In this document: positions 34,778 through 44,025 of the stretch, one piece after another
How the letters are laid out: the number at the start of each line of letters is the position of its first letter
How positions within the stretch are numbered: position 1 is the first letter of the stretch
Source of the DNA: an uncultured Alphaproteobacteria bacterium
Lineage (GTDB): Bacteria; Pseudomonadota; Alphaproteobacteria; Micavibrionales; CSBR16-224
Assembly (NCBI GenBank): GCA_950054485.1
Contig: CATLPD010000002.1
Location: forward strand, 1-64,000
Length of the DNA: 64,000 nt
Direction of reading: 5' to 3'
Notes under the pieces: model-generated
The model's input: the letters and a program-made list of their open reading frames with translations, nothing else
What the model was told of the DNA's origin: nothing
The model's database searches: none
Made by a program: the position numbers and the translations under genes

Positions 34778-36733
34778 ATGGAAAACAAACCAGGCAAAAA
34801 TCTGAAAATTTACGATCACATGCAAAACTGGGAGGACGGATTACAAAATCTGGACCACGATCAGATTAAGGCAGCCCTGGAATTTGGCATAGATGCTAAC
34901 AAATATGTTCATGGTTTTCATCCATTAGAAGTCGTGCTGACCCACGCAAATCGTTTAAAAGACAAGATAACCGAGCGTGCTTTGGAATTGCAGGAAAAGC
35001 AAGGTGGTTATGAGGTGAAGGTCGGCCCTGACGGGGAGATTTCAGACAACCTTAACCCCAATGTGGAGTTTAATAAGCACGTGATCGGAATTATTGATCT
35101 TTTGTTAGAACATGGTATGTCCCTGACAAGCCCTATGCCAGGCAGAAGCGGGTCACCAGCTATGACTTATTTCTTAGGTGCTGCAAATGAAACGATTTCG
35201 ACCAAGATCATGGTTGAAGGCATTAAACAGTCAGTAGAAGAAGGAAAGCCATTTAAATTCGATCTGCAAGAAGCGATACAAAAAAGTGTTCCACCTGAAG
35301 ATGCCAATGTAGAGTTGTTTGTCAGAGCAAAAGAGGGCTGCATCAGGCACTTGAACTTTTTACAGGACACACACGCAAGTGTTCGTATGGCCTTAGTTAA
35401 TGGTGAATATGACTTTGTTCGTAAACATGGTGAAGATTTGCAATTCTGGTTGGAGGATTTTCCGATGCCGGACACAGAAACGATTGATTCAGCTTTCCCA
35501 ATTGACGAGGCAAAGCTTGCAAAGCAAAAGTTCAAAAGGGTCAGCAGCCACATTACGGCGAATGGTCAGTCTGTTTTAAGTGAAGCAGAAGAAAAGAAAA
35601 TCTATGCTTCTGCACGTGTTCAAAATCAAGCTTCCCATGATTTCCGCAAGGAAACGGCGAAGGATGAAGACATTGACGATTACATCAAAGTACTGGAAAA
35701 AGAGGATCCGGCAGATATTTTACGTGAATTGGATGACTATGTTGGTTTGGATGAATTCAAGAAAAGCCTAAAGCGTCTATATGTTCGCGTTATTGGTGAT
35801 AAAAGACGTGAAGCTTTGGGATTGCCTGTAGATACACAAAACTATCACACTGCTTTTTTGGGTAACCCGGGAACAGGTAAGACAACCTGTGCGCGTTTTA
35901 AAGCCCGCTTTATGCATGCATTGGATCTATGTGGTCCGAACTATGCCGAGCTGACACGTGATGATATTGTTGGTAAATTTATCGGCCACACTGAAAACCA
36001 GTTAAAAGCGATCTTGGCAAAGTCGGATATCGCCTTTATCGATGAGGCTTATGCTTTGGTCGATGGTTCTAACGATGGTAAAGACTTTGGTAAAAAGGCT
36101 GTTGATACACTGGTTGGAAAGCTTGGGTCTAAGGATGATGATTTCACCCTGTTTGTTGCAGGATATACCGAGCCAATGAAACAGTTCATTGCATCAAACA
36201 AAGGTTTAAAACGCCGCATTAAAGTCTTCGAAGATATGTATGACTTTACGACTGATGAATTGGGCAAAATTCTTGATATCAATTTGAAAAACCAGAATCT
36301 TTCAATTGATGCAGATGCCAAGAAATTCTTGCTAGAGGCGATCGCCAAGGAGCGCGATAGTGATCCTGATAACTTTGGTAATGCCGGTATCGTTGTTGAT
36401 TTGGTACAATCCTTGCCGAACTATGTTGACGAAAGACTTGCACGTGAAGCGGAAGAGGGACTGGATACTTTAGATCTGGAAAGTCTGACCAAACGTTTTG
36501 AAAGCTTCAGCGCAAAAGATCTGTGCGGCATTACACTAGAAGACGTCAAAGGGGCCTTGTTCGCCAGAACAATGACCGAGCAGACAAAGAAAAACGAGCT
36601 TTCTGCTGATAATGATGATGACACCTGGCAGCCTAAAATCGGCTTCCACGCGGGTCTTGGGGCATCAGCGATGATTGCACCGTCAACGGCCGACAGAAAT
36701 CGTGCGATGCGGGCGAAGGCAGCGAAGCTTTAA
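34778..36733 (+). CDS. CbbX/SpoVK-like AAA ATPase with ankyrin-like N-terminal region
   Basis: This 651-residue protein has no signal peptide or membrane span. Residues 1-330 are helical with weak ankyrin-like spacing ([27 protein letters not shown]). Residues about 335-600 are an AAA module of the CbbX type: [15 protein letters not shown] (Walker A), [13 protein letters not shown] (Walker B), [22 protein letters not shown] (sensor and arginine finger) and a helical lid. CbbX re-activates Rubisco by threading it, but no Rubisco genes are present. The target is therefore unknown, and similar proteins elsewhere act on other protein complexes. It is a monocistronic unit with its own strong promoter and ends 4 bases inside the convergent gltA. 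Confidence 0.8.
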   Translation: MENKPGKNLKIYDHMQNWEDGLQNLDHDQIKAALEFGIDANKYVHGFHPLEVVLTHANRLKDKITERALELQEKQGGYEVKVGPDGEISDNLNPNVEFNKHVIGIIDLLLEHGMSLTSPMPGRSGSPAMTYFLGAANETISTKIMVEGIKQSVEEGKPFKFDLQEAIQKSVPPEDANVELFVRAKEGCIRHLNFLQDTHASVRMALVNGEYDFVRKHGEDLQFWLEDFPMPDTETIDSAFPIDEAKLAKQKFKRVSSHITANGQSVLSEAEEKKIYASARVQNQASHDFRKETAKDEDIDDYIKVLEKEDPADILRELDDYVGLDEFKKSLKRLYVRVIGDKRREALGLPVDTQNYHTAFLGNPGTGKTTCARFKARFMHALDLCGPNYAELTRDDIVGKFIGHTENQLKAILAKSDIAFIDEAYALVDGSNDGKDFGKKAVDTLVGKLGSKDDDFTLFVAGYTEPMKQFIASNKGLKRRIKVFEDMYDFTTDELGKILDINLKNQNLSIDADAKKFLLEAIAKERDSDPDNFGNAGIVVDLVQSLPNYVDERLAREAEEGLDTLDLESLTKRFESFSAKDLCGITLEDVKGALFARTMTEQTKKNELSADNDDDTWQPKIGFHAGLGASAMIAPSTADRNRAMRAKAAKL

Positions 36734-38028
36734 CGTTTATCCATAGACACATAATCGCGCAGTTCCGGGCCAGTATACAACTGGCGCGGACGCCCGATTT
36801 TCTGCTTTGGCTCTTCGATCATCTCTTTCCACTGGGAAATCCAGCCGACAGTACGCGCTAGCGCGAACAATACCGTAAACATTGATGTCGGAAAGCCGAT
36901 TGCTTTCAAAATAATGCCAGAATAGAAATCAACGTTCGGGAATAATTTACGCTCGATGAAGTACTCATCTTCCAAAGCAATGCGCTCCAGTTCCATCGCC
37001 AGTGCCAATTTCGGATCTTTGATATCCAACTCTTTTAGAACATCGTGACATGATTTGCGCATGACTTCAGCGCGCGGATCATAATTTTTGTAGACGCGGT
37101 GTCCAAAGCCCATCAGGCGGAAAGGATCATCCTTGTCTTTTGCCTTTTCAATGAATTTTGGCACATTTTCAACGGATCCGATCTGATCCAGCATTTTCAA
37201 TACAGCTTCGTTCGCGCCGCCATGTGCAGGCCCCCAAAGGGATGCAATGCCAGATGCGATACAAGCAAAGGGGTTTGCCTGCGACGATCCCGCCAGTCGA
37301 ACAGTTGAAGTTGACGCATTTTGTTCGTGGTCCGCGTGAAGAATGAAGATTTTATCCATCGCATCTGCAATGACGGGGTTGATTTCGTAGGGCTCGCTAG
37401 GAACCGCAAATGTCATGTACAAAAAGTTTTCAGCATAGGTCAGGTCATTTCGTGGATAAACGAAAGGCTGGCCAATTGAATATTTATAGGTCAATGCCGC
37501 CAACGTTGGCACCTTGGCGATAAGACGATGCGCTGCAATTTCACGTTGCTTAGGATCATGGATATCTGTTGAATCATGATAGAAAGCGGATAGGGCACCG
37601 ACGACACCAACCATAATAGACATAGGGTGGGCGTCACGGCGGAAACCGCGATAGAAATACTGCAATTGCTCGTGCACCATTGTGTGGTGGGTGATGCTAT
37701 CGCTAAAGGCATCCATTGCGGCTTTGTTTGGAAGCTCGCCATACAATAGTAAGTAGCAAACTTCTAAATAGTTACTTTTCTCGGCCAGCTCGCCGATTTG
37801 ATAGCCGCGATGTGCTAGCACGCCTTCAAATCCATCGATATAGGTCAGACCTGACTCGCAAGATGCGGTAGATGTAAAGCCTGGATCATATGTGAACATT
37901 CCGGTATCTGCATAAAAAGATCGTATATCAACGACCTTGGGGCCGATTGATCCCCCCAGAACCGGAAACTCATAGGACTTTCCAGATGCATTATCGGTTA
38001 CAGTTACGGTGTTTTTTTTGTCAGTCAT
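36730..38028 (-). CDS. gltA: Citrate synthase
   Basis: This 432-residue type II citrate synthase condenses acetyl-CoA and oxaloacetate at the entry of the TCA cycle. The catalytic histidines are in the HGGANEAVL and [15 protein letters not shown] motifs, and the catalytic Asp is in FPNVDFYSG. The N-terminal beta domain expected of the proteobacterial allosteric type is present. It overlaps the AAA gene by 4 bases at the 3' end. A single gene. Confidence 0.96.
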   Translation of the reverse strand: MTDKKNTVTVTDNASGKSYEFPVLGGSIGPKVVDIRSFYADTGMFTYDPGFTSTASCESGLTYIDGFEGVLAHRGYQIGELAEKSNYLEVCYLLLYGELPNKAAMDAFSDSITHHTMVHEQLQYFYRGFRRDAHPMSIMVGVVGALSAFYHDSTDIHDPKQREIAAHRLIAKVPTLAALTYKYSIGQPFVYPRNDLTYAENFLYMTFAVPSEPYEINPVIADAMDKIFILHADHEQNASTSTVRLAGSSQANPFACIASGIASLWGPAHGGANEAVLKMLDQIGSVENVPKFIEKAKDKDDPFRLMGFGHRVYKNYDPRAEVMRKSCHDVLKELDIKDPKLALAMELERIALEDEYFIERKLFPNVDFYSGIILKAIGFPTSMFTVLFALARTVGWISQWKEMIEEPKQKIGRPRQLYTGPELRDYVSMDKR

Positions 38029-38123
38029 TATCGACCTCTGTGGCTTTAAGATTAAATCGTTTCATTAAAGATAACAATGCCATGGCAGATATCAACCAGA
38101 TAATGAAATCACGCGCAAAAAAC

Positions 38124-38152
38124 TTGACGCTATGAAAAATGTATTATATGTT
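38124..38152 (+). promoter_or_regulatory. Candidate promoter before the 577-residue orphan
   Basis: TTGACG (38124-38129), a 17-base spacer and TATGTT (38147-38152). It lies inside what would be the coding region of a longer reading frame. That argues for the downstream ATG at 38189 as the true start. Confidence 0.55.
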
Positions 38153-38188
38153 AAGTTGAATCAATTAACTGGAAAATTACGGTGTCAC

Positions 38189-39922
38189 ATGGGCCTATTC
38201 GGCAAATCTAAACTCTCTTCCTCAGAGCAGGAGCAACTCAAAGCCTTTAAGCGCACACTTAAATGGCACGGGGAGCTTTATGTTTCCTCTGATATCGCAT
38301 TCTATCTTCAAGGTAAATCCTACGACTATTCTGTAGAGCTTTTGCAAAATTTTGAATATAAATCGGCTGAAACTGTTTTGGCATATTGTCTGAAGTATCC
38401 TATGACGACTACCCAGTTGGACCTGATCTTTAATGATATCATCCAAAAGAAAAAATTAAGCATTACCAGACCGTTAAATGTGAAAATTGAAGGTACGAGT
38501 ATTGCAGTCAGGATTGAAGCCTTGCAAACCTTGCGTAAGTATAAGCAGCTTGTTGAGATTGATTATTCAAGTGTTCTTAATAATGCTGTTTATTACAATC
38601 AAGCTGAAATCGCCAGATATGCCATCAAATATCACCTGCAAGATGGCAAAAAGATGTCTGGATTGAACACTCTGACATATCGTCATATGCCAAAAATTGT
38701 CATGACAGATCTGCCTGATTTGTTCGAGGTATCGGATGTGTCTGAAAAGGATCTATCAAAGCATTTAATCAAAGAATGCTTGCAAGCTTCCGAGGAAAGT
38801 TGGCAACAGATGCTGGATGCGGTAATTGGCAATATTGGTGTTGTCCATTTGAAAACGCTTGAGCCTGCCGAGCTGATTACGGATTGTAAGGATTTGTCGC
38901 GCGTCACATATCTTTTGAAAGAGATGAGAGCTGACGCGGATGTTCTATATCAGGAACAGCGAAAAAGAGCGGTTGAGAGCTATGACTTGGTCGCATTGTC
39001 CAAGCTATTTAAAGGGATAGAATTATCACTTGAAGAAACCGAAGATTTTCAAAAATGCTTAAGTTACAAGCTTATGTATGACGGACATGATGATGTTGTA
39101 AAAGCGGTTTTGGAATATGGCTCTGAATTTTTCACAAACTTTTCAGAAGCTTCACTGAAAGAACATATGCCGAAATTTTGCGGCAAATGCGAAGATGTGA
39201 AAACTCTGGATTTTATTTTGAAGGCTTTTCAAAAACATTCCGCATCATCCGAAATTTTGGAAGATATAGGAGAACATCTTGTTTGTTTTTCAGATAAGGC
39301 GGCACAAATGGGTGTCTTGCTTAACCACACCAAATTTTCACCCGACCTCATGACAGAATGGCTTAATAAAGCAATGGGGTATGATAAATTTCAGGATCTC
39401 TGTAATGTTCTAACCGACCATATGGACGAATTTAATGCGCCGTCCAAAAGTTTTGTTACACGTCTTATTTCCGAACAAAAAATTCCGCTGATTAGGAAGA
39501 TGTCACGTAAAGGGTTTTATTTTCGTGAAATGATGCCGTATGCGATGTCTTGCGCAGGAGCTGAAAAATTAATTGCAGCTTTGAAGGTCATACAGGAGCA
39601 TGAATCGAAAAATGCTTTTCCCTATTGGAAGTCTCAAAACGACCATACGGTCATTGAAGTTTCCTATCATGGTTTAAAAAATGAGGATGAGTTGGTAACT
39701 CTTTGTAATAAATTCAATTTTCGCTCCGGCATGGTTGATCAGACATATGAAACTTTCAAAGGTGGGGTAAAAACCGAAATCGTTCCTGCGGGTTCGGGGG
39801 TTGAATTTGAACGTTTTAATATCGAATACCTGAATGCCGCAGAAAATTATCTAAAGCGGTCGGGCGGTAAAGCTTCTTCGGTAACGCACAAAAAAAAGCC
39901 ATCAGTCTTACCGTCGCGATAA
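38189..39922 (+). CDS. Hypothetical helical-repeat protein
   Basis: This 577-residue protein starts MGLFGKSKLSSSEQEQL. It is almost entirely alpha-helical by composition, with repeated patterns such as VLNNAVYYNQAEIARYAIKY that recall divergent ankyrin or HEAT-like repeats. There is no catalytic motif, signal peptide or membrane segment. The C-terminal 60 residues are Lys and Ser rich. I chose the start after the promoter-like element; an upstream ATG at 38132 would place that promoter inside the gene. The gene is unrecognised. It lies between gltA and comEC, is AT-rich and looks like an accessory insertion. Confidence 0.65.
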   Translation: MGLFGKSKLSSSEQEQLKAFKRTLKWHGELYVSSDIAFYLQGKSYDYSVELLQNFEYKSAETVLAYCLKYPMTTTQLDLIFNDIIQKKKLSITRPLNVKIEGTSIAVRIEALQTLRKYKQLVEIDYSSVLNNAVYYNQAEIARYAIKYHLQDGKKMSGLNTLTYRHMPKIVMTDLPDLFEVSDVSEKDLSKHLIKECLQASEESWQQMLDAVIGNIGVVHLKTLEPAELITDCKDLSRVTYLLKEMRADADVLYQEQRKRAVESYDLVALSKLFKGIELSLEETEDFQKCLSYKLMYDGHDDVVKAVLEYGSEFFTNFSEASLKEHMPKFCGKCEDVKTLDFILKAFQKHSASSEILEDIGEHLVCFSDKAAQMGVLLNHTKFSPDLMTEWLNKAMGYDKFQDLCNVLTDHMDEFNAPSKSFVTRLISEQKIPLIRKMSRKGFYFREMMPYAMSCAGAEKLIAALKVIQEHESKNAFPYWKSQNDHTVIEVSYHGLKNEDELVTLCNKFNFRSGMVDQTYETFKGGVKTEIVPAGSGVEFERFNIEYLNAAENYLKRSGGKASSVTHKKKPSVLPSR

Positions 39923-39962
39923 TTCACTTCAACTTTAACGTGGTCTTTGCCAGGTCTGGAAT

Positions 39963-42035
39963 ATGGTTTTTCTTCAGAACATAGGGGCACTGTTCTTATC
40001 CCAGTACCACAGATGGATTTTGTGGTGCCCTGTCTTTATCGGCTTGGGCGTGGCGCTTTATTTCTCTTTAAAATCAGAACCCTATATTGTTTTCCCGGGT
40101 GCGGGTCTTATTGCTGTTTTTGCCCTTATTGTAGTTTTGTGGCGCTTTTTCTATATAAGGGTAGTACTGATTGCGCTGTTCTGTGTGGTTATGGGGTTTA
40201 CAGCCGGTGTATTAAGGACGCAAAATGTTGGCACCCCCATGTTGCCGGATGAAACGGGCGTTGTAAGTATAAAAGGGGTTGTCCAAAGTGTTGATCATGA
40301 AATTTCAGGCGCGAAGATTCTTTTAGAGGCCCCTAAGATCGAGGGGATTGCTTTAGATCAGACTCCTAGGCTTATCCGCATTAAATTGGCAACGAAATAT
40401 GGTGTGCCTGATACGGGGGATAATGTTCGTCTTCTTGGGGTGTTAATGCCGCCGTCTCAGCCCGTCTCCCCACGATCATACGACTTTCAAAGACATATGT
40501 TCTTTCAGGGTATTGGTGGCACCGGTTATGCCGTGCGGCAGTTCGAGCTGCTTGATAAAGCCCCGTATGAAAAGATAAATAGCGAAAATATGCGCGAGAC
40601 CATCAAATGGCGCATACAAAAGGCGAAAGGCAGTGACGAGGCCAAGGCGATCTTTACAGCGCTACTGACCGGTGAAAGGAAGCTGATACCTGAAAAGGTT
40701 TGGGAGGATATCCGCAAATCCGGTATTGCGCATCTATTGGCGATATCGGGCTTACACATCGGGCTGGTGGCAGGCTTCATATTCTTTATCTTTCGCGCTA
40801 TTTTGGCCGCTATTCCCTATACTGCAATATACTGGCCGGTAAAAAAGGTCAGTGCTTTGGCGGCTTTTGCATCCATTGTTTTTTATTGCTGGTTGGTTGG
40901 TGCGCCTGTATCAGCCGAACGTGCCGTCTTCATGACTGGGATTGTCCTGTTTGCGATCCTTATTGACCGTGTCGCAATCTCACTAAGATTGGCAGCCTTT
41001 GCAGCGGTCATCATCTTGATACTTTCGCCGGAAATGTTATTTACGCCGGGTTTTCAAATGTCATTTGCTGCTGTGGTGGCTTTGATTGCTTTTTACGAAC
41101 AATATGCCCATCATTTTTCAACATCGCTCTACAGGCGTGGTTTGGCTTTTAAAATTGCATCCTATTTTTTGGCGACTTTGATAACGACGGTTATCGCTTC
41201 ATTAGCAACTGCGCCTTTTGCTCTGTTCCATTTTCAACGCGTGGCTTTATTGCCCGGGGTGCTGGCAAATCTGATTGCGGTACCCCTTACAGCATTTTGT
41301 ATTATGCCGATCGGTTTGCTGGCTTTGGTTCTGATGCCATTCGGGCTTGAACAAAGTGTGCTGGGCTGGGGGCATGCTGCGATTGAAGTGATTTTACATC
41401 TGGCAAAAACCACCGCCGATATGGAAGGCAGTTCCCTTAATGCGTCGGCCTGGCCGCAATCGGCTTTGGCGGTAATGGTTTTTGGCGGTTTATGGGCTGC
41501 GATCTGGACAAATAGAATCAGATGGCTTGGTTTTTTTATTATTGCTATCGGTATATTCACGGCAAAGGACTATCGCGCGCCTGATATTCTGATCAGTAGT
41601 GAAGGCAAGTTAATCGCGATTCATGCCGGTGATGGACGTCTTGTTCTTTCAGACAGTAGGGCCGAGCGTTTTGTTAAAAATTCTTGGCACAGTGAATACG
41701 GGCGGTCAGAGAAATCATATTGGCCAGATGACGGGACGATGGAAGAGGTTGGTTTGAAATGCGATTATATGGGATGTGTCTACACCCGTGGCGATTCCCA
41801 AACGACATTTCCGCGCACGCAAATGGCAGCTTATCAAGATTGTATGGATGATAGGTTGGTTATCGCGCCGCAATTTTACGAGCTGCCAAGACTTTGCAAG
41901 AACCTTCAAACAATCACCCGTATCGATATAAAGCACAATGGCGCTTATGCCTTGTATTGGAATGGCCAGGGCTACGATGTTGAAACGACACGTGATGTAC
42001 GCGGAGTGCGCCCTTGGACGAATTACGGACAGTAA
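39963..42035 (+). CDS. comEC: ComEC/Rec2-family DNA uptake channel protein
   Basis: This 690-residue polytopic membrane protein has an N-terminal DUF4131-like part with two or three spans, an OB-like periplasmic region, then the competence domain with GLHIGLVAGFIFFIF and the conserved LLAISGLH. A beta-lactamase-like C-terminal extension is reduced: the last 150 residues keep LIAIHAGDGRLVLSDSRAE but no H-x-H-x-D-H. ComEC forms the inner membrane channel for transforming DNA. No other competence genes are in the window. It is convergent with the trypsin-like gene, 5 bases apart. Confidence 0.9.
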   Translation: MVFLQNIGALFLSQYHRWILWCPVFIGLGVALYFSLKSEPYIVFPGAGLIAVFALIVVLWRFFYIRVVLIALFCVVMGFTAGVLRTQNVGTPMLPDETGVVSIKGVVQSVDHEISGAKILLEAPKIEGIALDQTPRLIRIKLATKYGVPDTGDNVRLLGVLMPPSQPVSPRSYDFQRHMFFQGIGGTGYAVRQFELLDKAPYEKINSENMRETIKWRIQKAKGSDEAKAIFTALLTGERKLIPEKVWEDIRKSGIAHLLAISGLHIGLVAGFIFFIFRAILAAIPYTAIYWPVKKVSALAAFASIVFYCWLVGAPVSAERAVFMTGIVLFAILIDRVAISLRLAAFAAVIILILSPEMLFTPGFQMSFAAVVALIAFYEQYAHHFSTSLYRRGLAFKIASYFLATLITTVIASLATAPFALFHFQRVALLPGVLANLIAVPLTAFCIMPIGLLALVLMPFGLEQSVLGWGHAAIEVILHLAKTTADMEGSSLNASAWPQSALAVMVFGGLWAAIWTNRIRWLGFFIIAIGIFTAKDYRAPDILISSEGKLIAIHAGDGRLVLSDSRAERFVKNSWHSEYGRSEKSYWPDDGTMEEVGLKCDYMGCVYTRGDSQTTFPRTQMAAYQDCMDDRLVIAPQFYELPRLCKNLQTITRIDIKHNGAYALYWNGQGYDVETTRDVRGVRPWTNYGQ

Positions 42036-42040
42036 AGAAA

Positions 42041-42721
42041 TTATATTTTGAAAAGACCCAGCAAATTCTGAAGACCGCTTTTTTTCTTTACCGGTAAAGG
42101 CGCCTTTTTACGAGCCCGCACCACGAAATCCGAGAAATTTGACACAGTCGGTGCCCAAACCTCACCTTGAAATTCAAGACTTTTAATTGATAGGACCGAA
42201 CAAATGTTTCCGTTGGCTAATACGCCAGACCCTGAATAGCCTTTCCTGATGTTCTGGGTTGTAAGATAGACATTATAGCTGCCACCTTTTTCAGTACCTT
42301 TAAACTTTGCTTTTTTTGTGAAGGCTGTTTTTAAAAGGCTATGATCAATGTCGGCCTTTCCTTTGTAACAGCTCAACAGCTGAAATTTATCCTTAAGGTC
42401 AAAACTGGGGCCGTTCTCGTGAAGGGACACATGATTTTTTCCTATAGGCGAGGCCAATCTAATGTAGGCAAGATCCTTGTCTGGATCGACAATCAGTCTT
42501 TCAACCCGCGAATATTCGCCATCCTGATTTTTGATTAGAATAAGTTTGTCCGGCACCTGTTGACCGTTGTCCATCCTTAAGACATGCCAGCAAGTGACAA
42601 GCTCGTTTTCCGATATAAAGGTCCCGCAACCGGTGATTTGAAAGTCAGGTTGATCTGAATAGGGCGCTGCGGCCCCTACAGAGCATGTCGCGCCCAGTAA
42701 TTGTTTTTCATTATCTAACAT
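42041..42721 (-). CDS. Trypsin-like serine protease domain protein, no signal peptide
   Basis: This 226-residue protein looks like one chymotrypsin-fold domain. Histidine is in VTCWHVL (residue about 48), aspartate in DPDKDLAYIRL and serine in GYSGSGVL (G-x-S-G-x). These match the trypsin_2 pattern with an intact triad. There is no N-terminal signal or anchor, so it would be cytoplasmic, unlike the DegP/HtrA proteins, and it has no PDZ domain. The C-terminus is basic (KKKSGLQNLLGLFKI). Its role is unknown. Such signal-less trypsin-like proteins often serve as modules in conflict or regulatory systems, but no partner is recognised here. It stands between comEC and a tRNA gene. Confidence 0.75.
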   Translation of the reverse strand: MLDNEKQLLGATCSVGAAAPYSDQPDFQITGCGTFISENELVTCWHVLRMDNGQQVPDKLILIKNQDGEYSRVERLIVDPDKDLAYIRLASPIGKNHVSLHENGPSFDLKDKFQLLSCYKGKADIDHSLLKTAFTKKAKFKGTEKGGSYNVYLTTQNIRKGYSGSGVLANGNICSVLSIKSLEFQGEVWAPTVSNFSDFVVRARKKAPLPVKKKSGLQNLLGLFKI

Positions 42722-42772
42722 GGCCCCACAATATCACGTTTTTTAACGTTATGTCAAATAATAAAACGAACA

Positions 42773-42800
42773 ATAAAAAACCCCTTCTTGTTAGAAGGGG
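42773..42800 (-). terminator. Terminator of tRNA-Lys
   Basis: Minus strand: CCCCTTCT, a 4-base loop and AGAAGGGG form an 8-bp stem, followed by TTTTTTATT. It lies 11 bases past the tRNA end. Confidence 0.9.
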
Positions 42801-42811
42801 GATTTTAAAAA

Positions 42812-42887
42812 TGGTGAGCCCAGCAGGATTCGAACCTGCGACCGCCTCATTAAAAGTGAGATGCTCTACCGGCTGAGCTATGGGCTC
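42812..42887 (-). tRNA. tRNA-Lys (anticodon UUU)
   Basis: The minus strand gives a 76-nt cloverleaf: acceptor GAGCCCA/TGGGCTC, D-loop AGCCGGTAGAGC, anticodon loop CTTTTAA, T-loop GTTCGAATC and encoded CCA at 42812-42814. It reads AAA and AAG. Confidence 0.97.
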
Positions 42888-42960
42888 ACAAAATAACCTT
42901 AAGGCGTCAGACAAGATTAATACCGATTATCGCCCTGACGGTCAAGTTATAAGTTTAAAT

Positions 42961-43455
42961 TTATTCAGTAAATTTTTGATGAAGAGCATTTTTAATGTCT
43001 TCGGGAACGAATTTTGAGACATCACCGCCAAGACGCGCAATTTCTTTTACAAATCGCGACGATATAAACTGGTATTGATCTTGTGACATTAAAAATACGG
43101 TTTCAATATTGGGGTTCAAGTGATGGTTCATACCGGTCATCTGAAATTCATAGTCAAAATCGGATAGGGCGCGTAAACCGCGCAGGATCATTGTGGCATC
43201 CCGCTTTTCGGCATAATGCATCAAAAGATCATCGAAACCTGTTACTTCAATTTCGATGGGAATGTTCAATTTATCGATTTCAGCCCGTGCCATAGTAACG
43301 CGCTCTTCTAAGGTAAATAGAGGCTTTTTAGCGGGGCCGGGATTGCCGGATATAGCAACAATCATTTTGTCAGCCAATTTTGCCCCACGCTTGATAATAT
43401 CAAGATGGCCGACAGTAATGGGGTCGAATGTTCCAGGGTAAAGAGCGATTTTCAT
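42961..43455 (-). CDS. coaD: Phosphopantetheine adenylyltransferase
   Basis: This 164-residue cytoplasmic enzyme makes dephospho-CoA from 4'-phosphopantetheine and ATP. The nucleotidyltransferase motif T/HxGH is in YPGTFDPITVGHLDII (residues 6-21), and the second motif is ISSRFVKEIARLGGD. The length is standard. It is downstream of a strong terminator and upstream of tRNA-Lys on the same strand. Confidence 0.97.
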   Translation of the reverse strand: MKIALYPGTFDPITVGHLDIIKRGAKLADKMIVAISGNPGPAKKPLFTLEERVTMARAEIDKLNIPIEIEVTGFDDLLMHYAEKRDATMILRGLRALSDFDYEFQMTGMNHHLNPNIETVFLMSQDQYQFISSRFVKEIARLGGDVSKFVPEDIKNALHQKFTE

Positions 43456-43474
43456 GATTAAGCTTTCAAGGTAA

Positions 43475-43507
43475 TAAAAAACGGGAGCCGATTAATCGGG
43501 CTCCCGT
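43475..43507 (-). terminator. Terminator of the small acidic protein gene
   Basis: Minus strand: ACGGGAGCC...GGCTCCCGT is a 9-bp GC-rich stem with a GATTAATCG loop, then TTTTTTATT. It separates the gene from coaD. Confidence 0.9.
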
Positions 43508-43539
43508 AATGTTACTTTAATTCATAATGGAATTGAAGA

Positions 43540-43938
43540 TTAGTATGATGTGTGATCGTCTACTTCGTCAGCAGCGTCATCCATCTCGTCAGCTGTTTCG
43601 CGCATGCCTTCGGCAGTTGCATCACCAGCATCTTCAGCCATTTCTTCCATTCTTTCATCCATTTTCTCGATGTCGTCTTCTTGTGCAACGCCATCTTGTG
43701 CGCCAGCTTCGTGCTGAACGTCTACTTCAGGATATGGAATTGTTACGGTTTTTTCGCCGCTTGTTACGTCTACGTCGACTGTTTCAACGTCAACTGCAGG
43801 CAGTTCGCCTTCTGTCATTTCAACGTCAACGCTTGGCAGTTTTGTTTCGCCGCTTACGTCTACGTCAATAGCCCAGGCCAGACCTGCAACGACTACGGCA
43901 ACAGCCAAACCAGTTAGTACAGCATTAGATGTTTTCAT
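43540..43938 (-). CDS. Small acidic exported protein with repeated VDV segments
   Basis: This 132-residue protein has an N-terminal signal or anchor segment (LTGLAVAVVVAGLAWA). The mature part is strongly acidic. Residues 24-75 repeat short V-D-V units (DVDVSGETKLPSVDVE, then LPAVDVETVDVDVTSGE). Residues 88-132 are a helix rich in Glu, Asp and Met (KMDERMEEMAEDAGDATAEG). It has its own strong terminator. It could be a periplasmic or surface protein binding cations, but this is speculation and no family is recognised. Confidence 0.75.
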   Translation of the reverse strand: MKTSNAVLTGLAVAVVVAGLAWAIDVDVSGETKLPSVDVEMTEGELPAVDVETVDVDVTSGEKTVTIPYPEVDVQHEAGAQDGVAQEDDIEKMDERMEEMAEDAGDATAEGMRETADEMDDAADEVDDHTSY

Positions 43939-44025
43939 TTGTTTTCTCCTTTCACCTACTGTTCATAGTTATATACAACATAAAATGGAAAATGTTCCAC
44001 AAAAAATTATATATTTCGTATTTTT

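Noticed and set aside
38132-38188. Longer start for the 577-residue orphan
   Set aside because: It has no Shine-Dalgarno, and the promoter-like element lies within it.
43552-43917. Plus-strand cysteine- and phenylalanine-rich frame
   Set aside because: It is antisense to the small acidic exported protein, and it lacks a ribosome-binding site.
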